A stretch of 63,501 bases of DNA from Desulfurivibrionaceae bacterium (GTDB lineage Bacteria > Desulfobacterota > Desulfobulbia > Desulfobulbales > VMSU01). The translations under genes and the position numbers were made by a program. This document shows, one piece after another, positions 8,188-17,118 of this stretch (position 1 is the first letter of the stretch; the number at the start of each line of letters is the position of its first letter). The stretch lies in assembly GCA_030145275.1 (NCBI GenBank), contig JAQYVV010000014.1, positions 1 through 63,501 on the forward strand, written 5' to 3'. Under the pieces are notes generated by a model that did no database searches, had not been told where the DNA came from, and saw nothing but the letters and a program-made list of their open reading frames with translations.

Positions 8188-9027
8188 CTAGACATCGACC
8201 CGAAAACGTCTTTGGCCAAACAATAAGACTACGCCGGTTGGCACTATTTTTTCGAGCTTGATCTCTTTAGTCAGATTATGCCCCTCACGCATGATACGAC
8301 CATTAACTCTAACCATGCGGGTTGCAGGCCTGAAGGTATAGGAATGAAAAGAAATAGTGATCTCCGGAAGCTTCTGCTTAATTGATGCGGGAAGTTGATA
8401 GGCGAAGGGGACCTTGCTAATATCAAAATTTTCTACTTTGATCTCTTGTTCTGCGGCGTTGTCAGACTTTTCACTACCTTCAAGCTCATCTATTGCGGAA
8501 ATATTTGCAAATGGTTCATCAAATTCACCTTTACCTCCCTCAAGAATATCTTCAGGGATGACCATAACTGCCTGCTCATCTTCGCTTGGATCTATTTGGG
8601 CATCACCATCACCTAAGAGTTCCTCCTCCGGCAATACGTTATTCTCGGCACTAGAGGCATGTTCGGCAGGCTTTTTCTCCTGTTCAGCCAGGGCAACAAC
8701 ATCTTCAAGCACATTTCCTACTGGCAATTCAGGTTTTGGCCCAACACTTAAAGCAGCAGCAATTTTTTCGTCTGTTAATTGTTCAACCTCTTCCTGAACA
8801 GAATCAGCCAACCTGGACTCTTTTTGAACCGCCTCTTTCCCCCAAGGTTCCAGCCACCACAGGATAACGCCAGCATTAAAAAACAGCAGCAAGGCCAGAA
8901 AATATGGCCATAATGTTCTTTGGGGCAACTCTTCCCGAATAAGATTGTGATCCGTATGCAGATCAGGAATCGCCCCTATCTTTCTTTTTCGATCTGCTTT
9001 TTTTAAAGCTTCAAGGATATATGACAT
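8188..9027 (-). CDS. gspB: GspB-like general secretion pathway protein B
   Basis: This inner-membrane protein works with ExeA/GspA to assemble the type II secretin in peptidoglycan. The N-terminus is the typical MSYILEALKKADRKRK, followed by a single transmembrane segment (about 40-62). A long acidic Glu/Pro-rich periplasmic linker (65-205) leads to a C-terminal GspB domain (about 212-279, with ISFHSYTFRPATRMVRVNG). It lies 62 bases downstream of exeA and is probably in the same operon. No other gsp genes are in the window, so the pair may serve pilus or secretin assembly elsewhere. Confidence 0.86.
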   Translation of the reverse strand: MSYILEALKKADRKRKIGAIPDLHTDHNLIREELPQRTLWPYFLALLLFFNAGVILWWLEPWGKEAVQKESRLADSVQEEVEQLTDEKIAAALSVGPKPELPVGNVLEDVVALAEQEKKPAEHASSAENNVLPEEELLGDGDAQIDPSEDEQAVMVIPEDILEGGKGEFDEPFANISAIDELEGSEKSDNAAEQEIKVENFDISKVPFAYQLPASIKQKLPEITISFHSYTFRPATRMVRVNGRIMREGHNLTKEIKLEKIVPTGVVLLFGQRRFRVDV

Positions 9028-9089
9028 GATGACTCTGACTAAAAATTAAACCTGCGAGGTCTGTAAAGTGAGGGGCAAGGTATGAGGCA

Positions 9090-10817
9090 CTACTGAACAA
9101 GGACAGGAACCTTATTGCCAGCTTTGCTGTTCACCATGATTAATGTCTCTTTTCCAGCTATGCCGTCTGAGATAAGGCCATTTGCAAATTGAAACACCTT
9201 TATTTTCCTGACCAGATCATTATTGAATATTTCGGTATCCCCCGTATTGGCAGGATTTTCACCGGATATGATAGATAACTGCCTAGCGAGCCAGGCCACA
9301 TCCCTACCTTCTCTACCTGGACGAATTGAACCCTGGTATCCTGGAGGAGGCTGCCATAAAAGAGTATAGCGTCCCGTCCAATATGGAGCGATATCATCGA
9401 GCCGCACTTGATACGTCTTATCCCCTGGCTGGAGGAAGGCCTCGCCTCCTGAAACTTTTAGTAAAGCGGCATAAAACTCCTCGCCTTTCTGGTTGAGCAT
9501 TAGTAGGACAGCAGGTCTATTCAAACGAAGTAAACTTTCGATACTGTCCTGCTGCTCCATACAGTATAAACCATTCCGTTCGGCAAACCGACACGGTGAT
9601 TGTCCCTCTGGATGACCTTCAATGCCCCACAAGGCAAAAACATTCCTAAAGGCAAGATCTTCGCTCAGATAGGCCTCTTCTCCTGCCGGCCATTTAACCG
9701 CTGGAGAATAATTTCCGGCTGTCCTGAGATCATCCGCATTTTCCTGGCCAGAATCTATTTTTTCAGAGTCATTCGTTTCAAAAGAGGATTCGGATTTATT
9801 CATTTGCGGCCTGACAATTTGAGCCACGGCCTCATTTTCAAGCTGCATAATTTGTTTTACTGCCTCAAATGCTTGGTGCTCTTCTTCTGTCTCAGTCAAA
9901 GGGCCGGAAAGAGAAAAAATAACCCCAAGCAACACCAGGACTATTGACGAAGTAACAGCCGCTATCTTCCAAGCAGGAATTGACAAAAAGGCAGCTGACT
10001 TTTTAACTTTTTCACCAAAGACCTCTCTTGCCGCTTGCTCAACCATTTTTTTATCAACATGACTCTTCTCCTTTGAGAAAGCCCCGAGAAGAGCTCTGTC
10101 ACCAATCATATTGATTAGGCGCGGTATTCCGTCCGTCAGTTGATACAGTTTTGCATAACTCTCGTCAGAAAAAACCTGGGTGTTCAAACCTGCGACTGAG
10201 AGCCGATGCAGAACATATGCCTTTGTCTCTTTTCTATCGAGCGGCCCCAAATGATGCCGGGCTGAAATGCGCTGGCTCAACTGATAGAGTTCCTTGCGAT
10301 TTAATTTTTCTTGCAGTTCCGGCTGTCCCAGGAGAATGATCTGCAGTAGTTTTTGCTGATGGGTCTCCAGATTCGTAAGCAGCCTGACTTGCTCAAGAAC
10401 GTCTGCCTCAAGATTCTGGGCCTCATCAATGATAAGTACCGTCCGACGCCCTGCGGCATGCGCTCCAAGAAGATGCTTATTAATTGCATCCACCAGCGTT
10501 TTGGCACTGGCGGCTCCAGACGGATAGCTTATTTCAAGCTCATCGCAAATTGTTTCAAGGAGTTCTAAAACGGTGACCTTTGAATTCAGGATATAGGCAA
10601 TATCGGAGTCAGCCGGGACCTGTTCGAGCAAACAACGGCAAACCGTTGTCTTTCCAGCACCTACCTCTCCGGTGAGAAGAACAAACCCCCCTTCGCTTTC
10701 AAGGCCGTAACGGAGATGAGCCAAGGCCTCACGATGCCCGTCACTCATGTAGAGAAATTTAGGATCGGGGGCAATGGAAAAAGGTTTTTTTCTTATGCCA
10801 AAATGATTTTCATACAT
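9090..10817 (-). CDS. exeA: ExeA/GspA-family AAA ATPase with peptidoglycan-binding domain
   Basis: This 575-residue membrane ATPase partners GspB and is thought to remodel peptidoglycan for secretin insertion. The start MYENHFGIRKKPFSIAPDP is typical. Walker A is GEVGAGKT (about 50-57) and Walker B is VLIIDEAQN (about 125-133). The sensor region GIPRLINMIGDRAL follows. A transmembrane segment sits near 290-312 (SSIVLVLLGVIFSL). The periplasmic part has a cysteine-peptidase-like region (about 390-490) and a peptidoglycan-binding domain at the C-terminus (about 505-570). It is the first gene of the exeA-gspB pair. Confidence 0.9.
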   Translation of the reverse strand: MYENHFGIRKKPFSIAPDPKFLYMSDGHREALAHLRYGLESEGGFVLLTGEVGAGKTTVCRCLLEQVPADSDIAYILNSKVTVLELLETICDELEISYPSGAASAKTLVDAINKHLLGAHAAGRRTVLIIDEAQNLEADVLEQVRLLTNLETHQQKLLQIILLGQPELQEKLNRKELYQLSQRISARHHLGPLDRKETKAYVLHRLSVAGLNTQVFSDESYAKLYQLTDGIPRLINMIGDRALLGAFSKEKSHVDKKMVEQAAREVFGEKVKKSAAFLSIPAWKIAAVTSSIVLVLLGVIFSLSGPLTETEEEHQAFEAVKQIMQLENEAVAQIVRPQMNKSESSFETNDSEKIDSGQENADDLRTAGNYSPAVKWPAGEEAYLSEDLAFRNVFALWGIEGHPEGQSPCRFAERNGLYCMEQQDSIESLLRLNRPAVLLMLNQKGEEFYAALLKVSGGEAFLQPGDKTYQVRLDDIAPYWTGRYTLLWQPPPGYQGSIRPGREGRDVAWLARQLSIISGENPANTGDTEIFNNDLVRKIKVFQFANGLISDGIAGKETLIMVNSKAGNKVPVLVQ

Positions 10818-10864
10818 ACACAGGAACTATACGAGGTGAAGGTTTATCTATTGATAATAAAAAT

Positions 10865-11018
10865 GTAAGCGCTCCATGAACACCCCGCTGCACGTGATCG
10901 AACCCCGTGATATACAGGGGGTATAATCGCGTGGCTCGATCACGCACATCGGGGTGCCCCTGAAACGCCTACGGACCCGGGGTTATGCAATCTTGGGTGT
11001 ACTTAATTGATCGCTAAC
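10865..11018 (+). repeat. Dispersed repeat family C, copy C1 (long form)
   Basis: This 154-bp element runs from GTAAGCGCTCCATGAACACC to GTACTTAATTGATCGCTAAC. It contains an internal inverted pair (CGTGATCGAACCCC and GGCTCGATCACG). Copies with the same ends are at 42119-42199 (opposite strand, shorter) and 51163-51255 (opposite strand, diverged). It is not coding. It lies upstream of exeA and may overlap its promoter. Confidence 0.8.
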
Positions 11019-11059
11019 ACTGGAAAACAACAATAATCAACAAAGTGTAAATGTTTGAC

Positions 11060-11146
11060 AGGTAAGCGAAGACTCCGTCACTTCAGATGTGTTCGATCAG
11101 GTTGGTGAAGCGTAGTGTAGACTCCGTCATGGAGTGTTGCCGAATA
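11060..11146 (+). repeat. Degenerate family B-type repeat with two core motifs
   Basis: Two versions of the shared core occur here: CAGGTAAGCGAAGACTCCGT near 11060 and GAAGCGTAGTGTAGACTCCG near 11107. They are followed by GTTGCCGAATATT. The element abuts the 3' end of the zinc-ribbon gene and looks like an eroded family B copy. Confidence 0.5.
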
Positions 11147-11147
11147 T

Positions 11148-11849
11148 TTAATTTTTTTCATAATCCTTAATGGCATTAATGTAGGGTCCAAAAAGGTCAT
11201 CATAATCTCTCAAGCCTTTACGGAGAATAATGTCAAAATGAGCTATTTCGTTATCATTGATCACAACATTAGCGCTATAGGACAATGCTTCAAGATCATA
11301 TAAGGTATGAAACTCTCTCCCGACTATAATATAGTATATATAGCGCCTTGTATCCATTGACATGGAATGCATATAGGCGTGAAATGGGGAGTCCGCCAAG
11401 GAGCGATCCAGGGAACTATGTAGAACCACCGCAGCAAAACTAACAAATCTCATTTTGGCAATTGCATCGATGGAAGATTCAGCAAGATCAACTTGATAAC
11501 CAATATCTTCAAATGTCTTTACAACGGCATCCTTGCCCTCGCCATCTGGCATGAGAACCAGGACCTTTGGGATATCTTCGATGTTTTTTTTCTCATCATA
11601 CATTCCACTGGCAAGCCAGCTAATGTCAGGATATGCCGGCTGCCCAGGTTGCTGAAGCTCTCCGGCCTGGGCCACTGAACCAGCCATGGAAGAAGAACCA
11701 TCCTTTTGTAATTGAATTGCCTTGCGACAATGGGGACAACCTAGTTTTAAAGTACCTGATTGCAGGTTGGCTAAAGCGCTAGCGACCTTCTCCTGTTGAG
11801 CAGCAGTTAAATTAAGATCTTTGCTACAGTATGGACATTGCGAAATCAT
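11148..11849 (-). CDS. Zinc-ribbon protein with receiver-like domain
   Basis: This 233-residue protein begins with two CxxC knuckles (CPYC at 5-8 and CPHC at about 38-41), which should form a zinc ribbon. After a linker, residues 92-230 look like a degenerate response-regulator receiver fold: a KVLVLMPD first strand, an alternating alpha/beta pattern and an AVVLHSSLD strand. There is no clear phospho-acceptor aspartate pair. It follows the pilT-type gene by 14 bases in the same direction. A role in pilus or surface regulation is inferred only from that context. Confidence 0.75.
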   Translation of the reverse strand: MISQCPYCSKDLNLTAAQQEKVASALANLQSGTLKLGCPHCRKAIQLQKDGSSSMAGSVAQAGELQQPGQPAYPDISWLASGMYDEKKNIEDIPKVLVLMPDGEGKDAVVKTFEDIGYQVDLAESSIDAIAKMRFVSFAAVVLHSSLDRSLADSPFHAYMHSMSMDTRRYIYYIIVGREFHTLYDLEALSYSANVVINDNEIAHFDIILRKGLRDYDDLFGPYINAIKDYEKN

Positions 11850-11863
11850 TATTTTCCTCCCGA

Positions 11864-13042
11864 TTATCTGAAATTGGCATACGGGTCTTCTTCAACTTCG
11901 TCCATTGCCAGGCCTGTTATGGAAGTCGTGGACTCACCCTTGGTTGCCTTGATCTGGTCAAGCCCCCTGCTGACGGTACTGCGTCTTGAGCAATACCCCA
12001 AGCTGATGTCTTCGGTAACAATCCCCTCTTCAAAAAGATCAAGAATATGCTGATCAAATGTCTGCCAGCCAATCGCATGGCCATCGGCAATAATATCATA
12101 ATATGTCTTCCCCTCCTGCTCGCCGTTAAGGATCGCATCTGCCACCCGCAAATTCATCCCCATGACCTCCAGAGCCGCCACACGACCGCCACCAACTTTG
12201 GGTAGAAGTCTTTGCCCCACAACCCAACGAATAGTATCCACCAGCCGATTTTTGATTTGGGCCTGCTCCTCCTGATCAAACATACCAAGGCAACGATTGA
12301 TTGTCTGACCGGCATCAACTGTGTGCAGGGTACTCATGACCAAATGCCCCGTTTCTGCGGCCGTCAAACCAATTTCCATGGTTTCACGGTCCCTCATCTC
12401 ACCAACAAGAATGACTTTAGGAGCCTGCCGCAAAGATGCACGCAGGCCACTGGCGAAATTATCGAAATCCAGGCCAAGTTCTCGCTGATTAAAGGTTGAC
12501 TTCATTTGCGGATGCTCAAACTCTATCGGATCTTCAAGGGTAACAACATGCACCTGTCTCTCTGCATTAACCTGATTAAGAAGTGCAGCAAGGGTCGTTG
12601 ATTTACCTGAACCTGTGGCGCCGGTCACCAGGACAAAGCCATTAAGCTCTCGCGGCATCTTCATGAAAATGGGGGGAAGGTTCAAACTTTCTACTGTCGG
12701 TATGGTGGTCGGGAGTGTACGAAGGACCGTGGAAGTATTGCTTTTTTGAGAGAACACATTGACCCTGAACCTGGCCTTGTCTCCCAGTGAGTAAGAAAGG
12801 TCACAGGATCCCCTGGTGACCAGATCTTTAAGCAACCTTTTATTTCTGCCAACGACGTTGAGAGCAAAAACCTCGGTTTGAAACGGCGACAAGACTCCCA
12901 CCGCCGGTTTTATTGGCACCTCTTTCAAGACCCCGGAGGCTTCAACCTGAAGCGGTTTGCCAACTGTAATGTTCAGATCCGACACATCGTGTTGACTTTC
13001 CAGCATGTTCGCGATCCAATAATCAATCTCAGTATGTTTCAT
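11864..13042 (-). CDS. PilT/PilU-family type IV pilus retraction ATPase
   Basis: This hexameric secretion ATPase powers pilus retraction and twitching. Walker A is GATGSGKST (141-149) and the Asp box is VTLEDPIEFEH (167-177). The Walker B region is KVILVGEMRD (209-218), and the His box is MSTLH (236-240). The residues before Walker B read LRQAPK rather than the LREDPD usual in PilT, which recalls PilU. The length is 392 residues. The start overlaps the mltA stop by ATGA. The gene lies between mltA and the zinc-ribbon protein, suggesting an operon for passage of pili through the wall. Confidence 0.9.
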   Translation of the reverse strand: MKHTEIDYWIANMLESQHDVSDLNITVGKPLQVEASGVLKEVPIKPAVGVLSPFQTEVFALNVVGRNKRLLKDLVTRGSCDLSYSLGDKARFRVNVFSQKSNTSTVLRTLPTTIPTVESLNLPPIFMKMPRELNGFVLVTGATGSGKSTTLAALLNQVNAERQVHVVTLEDPIEFEHPQMKSTFNQRELGLDFDNFASGLRASLRQAPKVILVGEMRDRETMEIGLTAAETGHLVMSTLHTVDAGQTINRCLGMFDQEEQAQIKNRLVDTIRWVVGQRLLPKVGGGRVAALEVMGMNLRVADAILNGEQEGKTYYDIIADGHAIGWQTFDQHILDLFEEGIVTEDISLGYCSRRSTVSRGLDQIKATKGESTTSITGLAMDEVEEDPYANFR

Positions 13043-14325
13043 AATGTCACACCCCTTTTACTCTTAGACCCCGATGCGGGAACTCCGTTCATTCTCCCTG
13101 GTTTCTTCAGGAAAAAGTAGAGACTCCCTTTTTCTTTCATCACTCCAGCTGAAGATTCAGCTTCAGCGCCGCGCCCCCAAAAAAGGTCCAAACGCCCTGG
13201 ACCCTTTATTGCTGAGCCACTATCCTGGTTCAATACAAACCGTTGCAAAGGCTGCCAGGCAGAAATTTCATGACCTGCAAAAACCGGCCTTCTGGTTTCT
13301 AAAAAGGCTGGAATGCCGTAAGGATAACACGCCTGGTCAAAAGCCGCAGACCTTCCGGCCGTCAACTCTTCTCCCATGCTGCCAACAACGCCGTGTTTGC
13401 CATCCTCCTCACCCAATCGGAAAAAAATGTACCTTTTATTATATTGTAGGATTCTCTGTTGTTCGTCAAGATTTTCATGTAAATACTGACTAATACTGGG
13501 CATAGTGACCTGCTCCAGAGGAATACGTCCCTCCTCGGCAAGCAACTTCCCTATGCTTTTGTATTCTCGACCATTTGAACCGGCAAAGAGAATAGACCGC
13601 ACGGAACCATCTTGTAGCTGCAGTAACCCTGAGCCTTGCACGTGCAGAAAAAAAACCTTCACAGGATCATCAAGATAGGCAATCTCGCTCCCATTGAGAA
13701 GCTGCCCGTTCTCAATCTCTTCCCTACTCCAATACTTAGAGAATTTTCCTTCGGTAAACCTGCCAATTTGTACCTGTTTTTTACCATTACTCGCTGTTTG
13801 CCTTTTTATCAAGTCTGAAGGCAGGCGATAGAGAGGGTAGATAAATGGTTTCTTCTTTTCAAGACTTGCTTGAAGAATGGGTTGATAATACCCAGTTACA
13901 AGAATATCCTTTGGACCATTCATCTTGCAGATCTGAAAATTTTCGCTGAGATTACTGCCAAGCTCAGCTGCTGTCGATTCGCTGAACACGGTTCTAAACA
14001 GAAGCAAAGAGCCAAGAATCTCACTTGAGGAAGAACGAATTCCGCACAACTCCACCACCCGTCCCCCCTTCTGTTTCTGCCAATAGCGTATACTTTTGTC
14101 CAGTGCCGCCAGGAAACTTTCCCGGTCTAAATCATCTGTTATAAGAGGACTCATCTCGGTTGAAAGAGGCACAGCAGGCGAGGCCCCACATTCGGCAGAG
14201 ACAGCCTGCACTTTTCCACAAACAGTCGCAGTCAAAACTGCCAGAAAGACCCCTAATCCGGATAAACCGGAAATAAGTACCTTAACAGTAGATGCAACAC
14301 CTTTAAATGAATATACTTTTTTCAT
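13039..14325 (-). CDS. mltA: Membrane-bound lytic murein transglycosylase A
   Basis: MltA cleaves peptidoglycan glycan strands to 1,6-anhydro products in the periplasm. The MltA domain is seen in VTGYYQPILQ and KVFFLHVQGSGLLQL. The C-terminal 3D domain has the catalytic aspartate in RLDLFWGRGAEAE. The ATG at 14325 (minus strand) is preferred to a GTG nine bases upstream. The signal segment VKVLISGLSGLGVF (from about residue 14) is translated from the conserved end of a family A repeat that covers the gene's start. There is no obvious lipobox; a Cys follows the hydrophobic core in TVCGK. It is coupled to the PilT-type gene. Confidence 0.9.
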   Translation of the reverse strand: MKKVYSFKGVASTVKVLISGLSGLGVFLAVLTATVCGKVQAVSAECGASPAVPLSTEMSPLITDDLDRESFLAALDKSIRYWQKQKGGRVVELCGIRSSSSEILGSLLLFRTVFSESTAAELGSNLSENFQICKMNGPKDILVTGYYQPILQASLEKKKPFIYPLYRLPSDLIKRQTASNGKKQVQIGRFTEGKFSKYWSREEIENGQLLNGSEIAYLDDPVKVFFLHVQGSGLLQLQDGSVRSILFAGSNGREYKSIGKLLAEEGRIPLEQVTMPSISQYLHENLDEQQRILQYNKRYIFFRLGEEDGKHGVVGSMGEELTAGRSAAFDQACYPYGIPAFLETRRPVFAGHEISAWQPLQRFVLNQDSGSAIKGPGRLDLFWGRGAEAESSAGVMKEKGSLYFFLKKPGRMNGVPASGSKSKRGVTL

Positions 14326-14411
14326 TTTTGCCACTCAGTTCAGTACCCCCTTGAGGGTATAAAAAAATACGAGATAAGCGTAGACTTCGAAATGATTTAT
14401 AAGGTACTAAA
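14253..14411 (-). repeat. Dispersed repeat family A, copy A3, covering the mltA start
   Basis: Read on the minus strand, this copy begins TTTAGTACCTTATAAATC. It then has TTCGAAGTCTACGCTTATC, as in A2 and A5, and ends with the conserved GTTAAGGTACTTATTTCCGG and TTATCCGGATTAG. The mltA start codon and about 24 codons lie inside the element. The conserved end is read in frame as the hydrophobic core of the signal peptide. Confidence 0.85.
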
Positions 14412-14442
14412 TAAAAAAATTTCAATCGTATAGACAAATGCT

Positions 14443-14474
14443 CAACTTTCAACTTTCAACTTTCAACTTTCAAC
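14443..14474 (+). repeat. 7-bp tandem repeat
   Basis: The unit caacttt occurs four times in a row plus a partial fifth. It is a simple-sequence stretch in a non-coding gap and may be length-variable. Confidence 0.9.
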
Positions 14475-14654
14475 ATAACATTACTTTATCCTATTTCTTC
14501 AGAAACACAAATTCTTTGCTAACATTATTTACCTGCCACCTCTCACAAAAAATGGTAGTTCTACCTATTTTTGTCTTGACCTTAATTCCGCTACATTGTT
14601 TATTAAACGGTTTAACAATGTTTACGATATCCGCCTAATAAACATGAGGCAATT

Positions 14655-14768
14655 ATTGTAACTGTTCAGCTGCACCCCATCTGCGCGCGAACAGGACTTC
14701 CAGCATACCGATGTATAGCTGAAAGTCCTGTTCACACACACCTGGGACACATCTAAACAGTTACAATT
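14655..14768 (+). repeat. Dispersed repeat family B, copy B3
   Basis: The outer ends ATTGTAACTGTT and AACAGTTACAAT are perfectly inverted. Inside lies GTTCAGCTGCACC and a long hairpin (GAACAGGACTT/AAGTCCTGTTC at about 14689-14733). The copy has no coding capacity and lies about 210 bases upstream of acs. Confidence 0.8.
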
Positions 14769-14816
14769 AGGTGGTTATACCCGTTTTTTGGCCCTACCTG
14801 AATAATCACAATTATT

Positions 14817-14913
14817 GTAACTATTCGGCGAGAATTGCATAACATGGGTAAACTCCCAAGCGTAACTGTTCAGGTAAGCGCAGACTCCGGATGAGGTGCA
14901 GCTGAATAGTTAC
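14817..14913 (+). repeat. Dispersed repeat family B, copy B4
   Basis: This copy runs from GTAACTATTCGG to CAGCTGAATAGTTAC. It contains CAGGTAAGCGCAGACTCCG, matching the core of B1 and B2. It lies 67 bases upstream of the acs start and may sit over or beside the acs promoter. Confidence 0.8.
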
Positions 14914-14980
14914 CGATTATTAATTTTCCGGCAAAGACCGGTCAAGACTTTATTTAAGGTTTAACTTTTTAGGAGGAAAA

Positions 14981-16975
14981 ATGAGCGAAAATAAAAACAT
15001 CCAGAGTTTATCAACGGAAGTCCGGGTTTTTAATCCACCGGAAGAGGGAAGGGCAGACGCAACCATTAAAAGTATGGAGGAGTATGAAGCACATTATAAG
15101 CGTTCCATGGAAGACCCCGAAGGCTACTGGGCAGATAGGGCCGAAGAGCTGCTGCATTGGGACAAAAAATGGGATAAAGTCCTTGATGCTGACCTCTATA
15201 AACCAGAGGTAAAGTGGTTCGTTAATGGCAAGCTGAATGTCTCTTACAACTGCCTTGACCGTCACCTGACCAATGGCCGCCGCAACAAAGCCGCCCTTAT
15301 CTGGCAGGGAGAGCCAGAAGAGGATGTAAGGGTCTATACCTACCAGATGCTGCATACCGAGGTCTGTCGTTTGGCAAATGTATTGAAAAAGCTTGGTGTC
15401 GGCCGAGGTGACCGTGTTGCTGTCTATCTCCCCATGATCCCTGAACTTGCGATTACCCTCCTGGCCTGCACCCGAATCGGTGCCATTCATTCTGTGGTCT
15501 TCGCAGGTTTTTCAGCCCCGAGTCTCAAAAGCAGAATCAATGACTGTGAAGCAAAAGTACTGATCACTGCTGACGCAGTAATCAGAGCCGGAAAAACCAT
15601 CTCGTTGAAAACAAACGTTGATGCCGCCATCGCCGAATGTCCATCTGTACAAAATACAGTCATCGTAAAACGTGGGGGTAACGAGATCTCCTTCAAGGAA
15701 GGACACGATCTCTGGTATCACGAGCTTATGGCTGCCGATGACATCACTGATAAATGTGAACCGGAATCAATGGATGCGGAAGACCCCTTGTTTATTCTTT
15801 ATACCAGCGGCAGCACCGGCACTCCTAAAGGTGTTGTTCACACAACCGGTGGTTATTTGACCTACGCTGCCCATACCTGCGACTGGGTTTTTGATCTGAA
15901 AGATGACGATGTTTACTACTGCACCGCTGATATCGGCTGGATTACCGGCCACAGTTACATACTCTATGGTCCGCTTGCCCTAGGGGCAACCTCGCTTATG
16001 TTTGAAGGGGTGCCAACCTACCCAGGACCAGACCGCTTCTGGCATATTGTCGAAAAATTCAAGGTCAGTATATTCTACACCGCACCCACCGCAATCCGGG
16101 CGCTAATGCGCTTCGGCTCCGAACCCATCAAAAAACACGACTTGTCCTCTCTGCGTATCCTTGGCTCCGTCGGTGAACCCATTAATCCTGAAGCATGGAT
16201 GTGGTATCATGAAAATATAGGTGCCAGCAAACTTCCCATCGTTGACACCTGGTGGCAGACAGAAACAGGGGGCATTATGATCTCCGCCCTGCCGTATGCC
16301 ACCCCGACAAAACCTGGTTCTGCAACCAGGCCTCTTCCAGGTATTGATGCCGCAATTTTCACAGAAGAGGGAGAAGAGGCAGAGCCCAATGAGGGTGGTC
16401 GAATCGTTATCAGGAAGCCTTGGCCAGGAATGCTCAGGGCTGTTTATAAAAATCCGGAACGATACAAAAAAACATATTTCTCACGCTTCCCTGGCATATA
16501 CGACCCGGAAGATGGAGCCAGAAAAGACGAAGATGGCTATTTCTGGATCATGGGCCGTCTTGATGACGTAATCAATGTTTCAGGTCATCGTCTTGGCACA
16601 GCAGAAATAGAATCTGCCCTTGTCTCCTACGCAGATGTGGCCGAAGCCGCAGTTGTCGGTGCCCCCCATGAAATTAAAGGCCAGACCATTTATGCCTACG
16701 TAACCCTAAAAGAGGGAGTTGACCCTTCTGATGAACTGAAAATGACGTTAGTTAAACATGTCCGAGCTGAAATAGGACCCATTGCAACCCCTGAGTTTCT
16801 CCAGTTTTCTGAAGGACTACCCAAGACCCGTTCTGGTAAAATCATGAGACGTATCCTGAGAAAGGTTGCCTCAGGCGAGCACGAAGAACACGATTTTGGT
16901 GATACTTCAACACTAGCCGATCCTGGAGTCGTAGATCAACTGGTTAAAGGTAATCTTGACTTAATTAAAAAATAG
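14981..16975 (+). CDS. acs: Acetyl-CoA synthetase
   Basis: This is AMP-forming acetate-CoA ligase, which activates acetate to acetyl-CoA in the cytoplasm. The 664 residues carry the phosphate loop [11 protein letters not shown] (about 271-281) and the adenine and substrate motif [10 protein letters not shown] (about 425-434). The C-terminal [10 protein letters not shown] has the lysine that is normally regulated by acetylation. A very strong ribosome site (aggaggaa) lies at 14971-14978. The gene is monocistronic, with a terminator after it. It serves acetate use or assimilation. Confidence 0.97.
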   Translation: MSENKNIQSLSTEVRVFNPPEEGRADATIKSMEEYEAHYKRSMEDPEGYWADRAEELLHWDKKWDKVLDADLYKPEVKWFVNGKLNVSYNCLDRHLTNGRRNKAALIWQGEPEEDVRVYTYQMLHTEVCRLANVLKKLGVGRGDRVAVYLPMIPELAITLLACTRIGAIHSVVFAGFSAPSLKSRINDCEAKVLITADAVIRAGKTISLKTNVDAAIAECPSVQNTVIVKRGGNEISFKEGHDLWYHELMAADDITDKCEPESMDAEDPLFILYTSGSTGTPKGVVHTTGGYLTYAAHTCDWVFDLKDDDVYYCTADIGWITGHSYILYGPLALGATSLMFEGVPTYPGPDRFWHIVEKFKVSIFYTAPTAIRALMRFGSEPIKKHDLSSLRILGSVGEPINPEAWMWYHENIGASKLPIVDTWWQTETGGIMISALPYATPTKPGSATRPLPGIDAAIFTEEGEEAEPNEGGRIVIRKPWPGMLRAVYKNPERYKKTYFSRFPGIYDPEDGARKDEDGYFWIMGRLDDVINVSGHRLGTAEIESALVSYADVAEAAVVGAPHEIKGQTIYAYVTLKEGVDPSDELKMTLVKHVRAEIGPIATPEFLQFSEGLPKTRSGKIMRRILRKVASGEHEEHDFGDTSTLADPGVVDQLVKGNLDLIKK

Positions 16976-17011
16976 ATCAATTTGCAAAATTAACAAATAG
17001 CAAACAGCAAG

Positions 17012-17050
17012 AAAAAAGGGGGCCGCAGAATTTCCGCAGCCCCCTTTTTC
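17012..17050 (+). terminator. Terminator after acs
   Basis: A stem of GGGGGC... paired with ...GCCCCC around ccgcagaatttccgc is flanked by an A-run on the left and a T-run on the right. It can end transcription in either direction, for both acs and the converging mltB operon. Confidence 0.85.
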
Positions 17051-17067
17051 TTTGTTTTTTCGTAACT

Positions 17068-17118
17068 ATTCAGGTAGGGCGATAAAGTAATTCCCCTTGC
17101 TCCGCAGTGTAACTATTC
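17068..17118 (+). repeat. Short family B-related repeat at the mltB stop
   Basis: CGTAACTATTCAGG at the left and GTGTAACTATTCC at the right repeat the family B end motif in direct orientation. The mltB stop codon (17113-17115 on the minus strand) falls inside the right motif. Confidence 0.5.

Noticed and set aside
4555..14913. Integron attC sites as an explanation for the B and C repeats
   Set aside because: The ends do not fit the RYYYAAC/GTTRRRY pattern, no integrase is present, and the genes between them are housekeeping genes in both directions.
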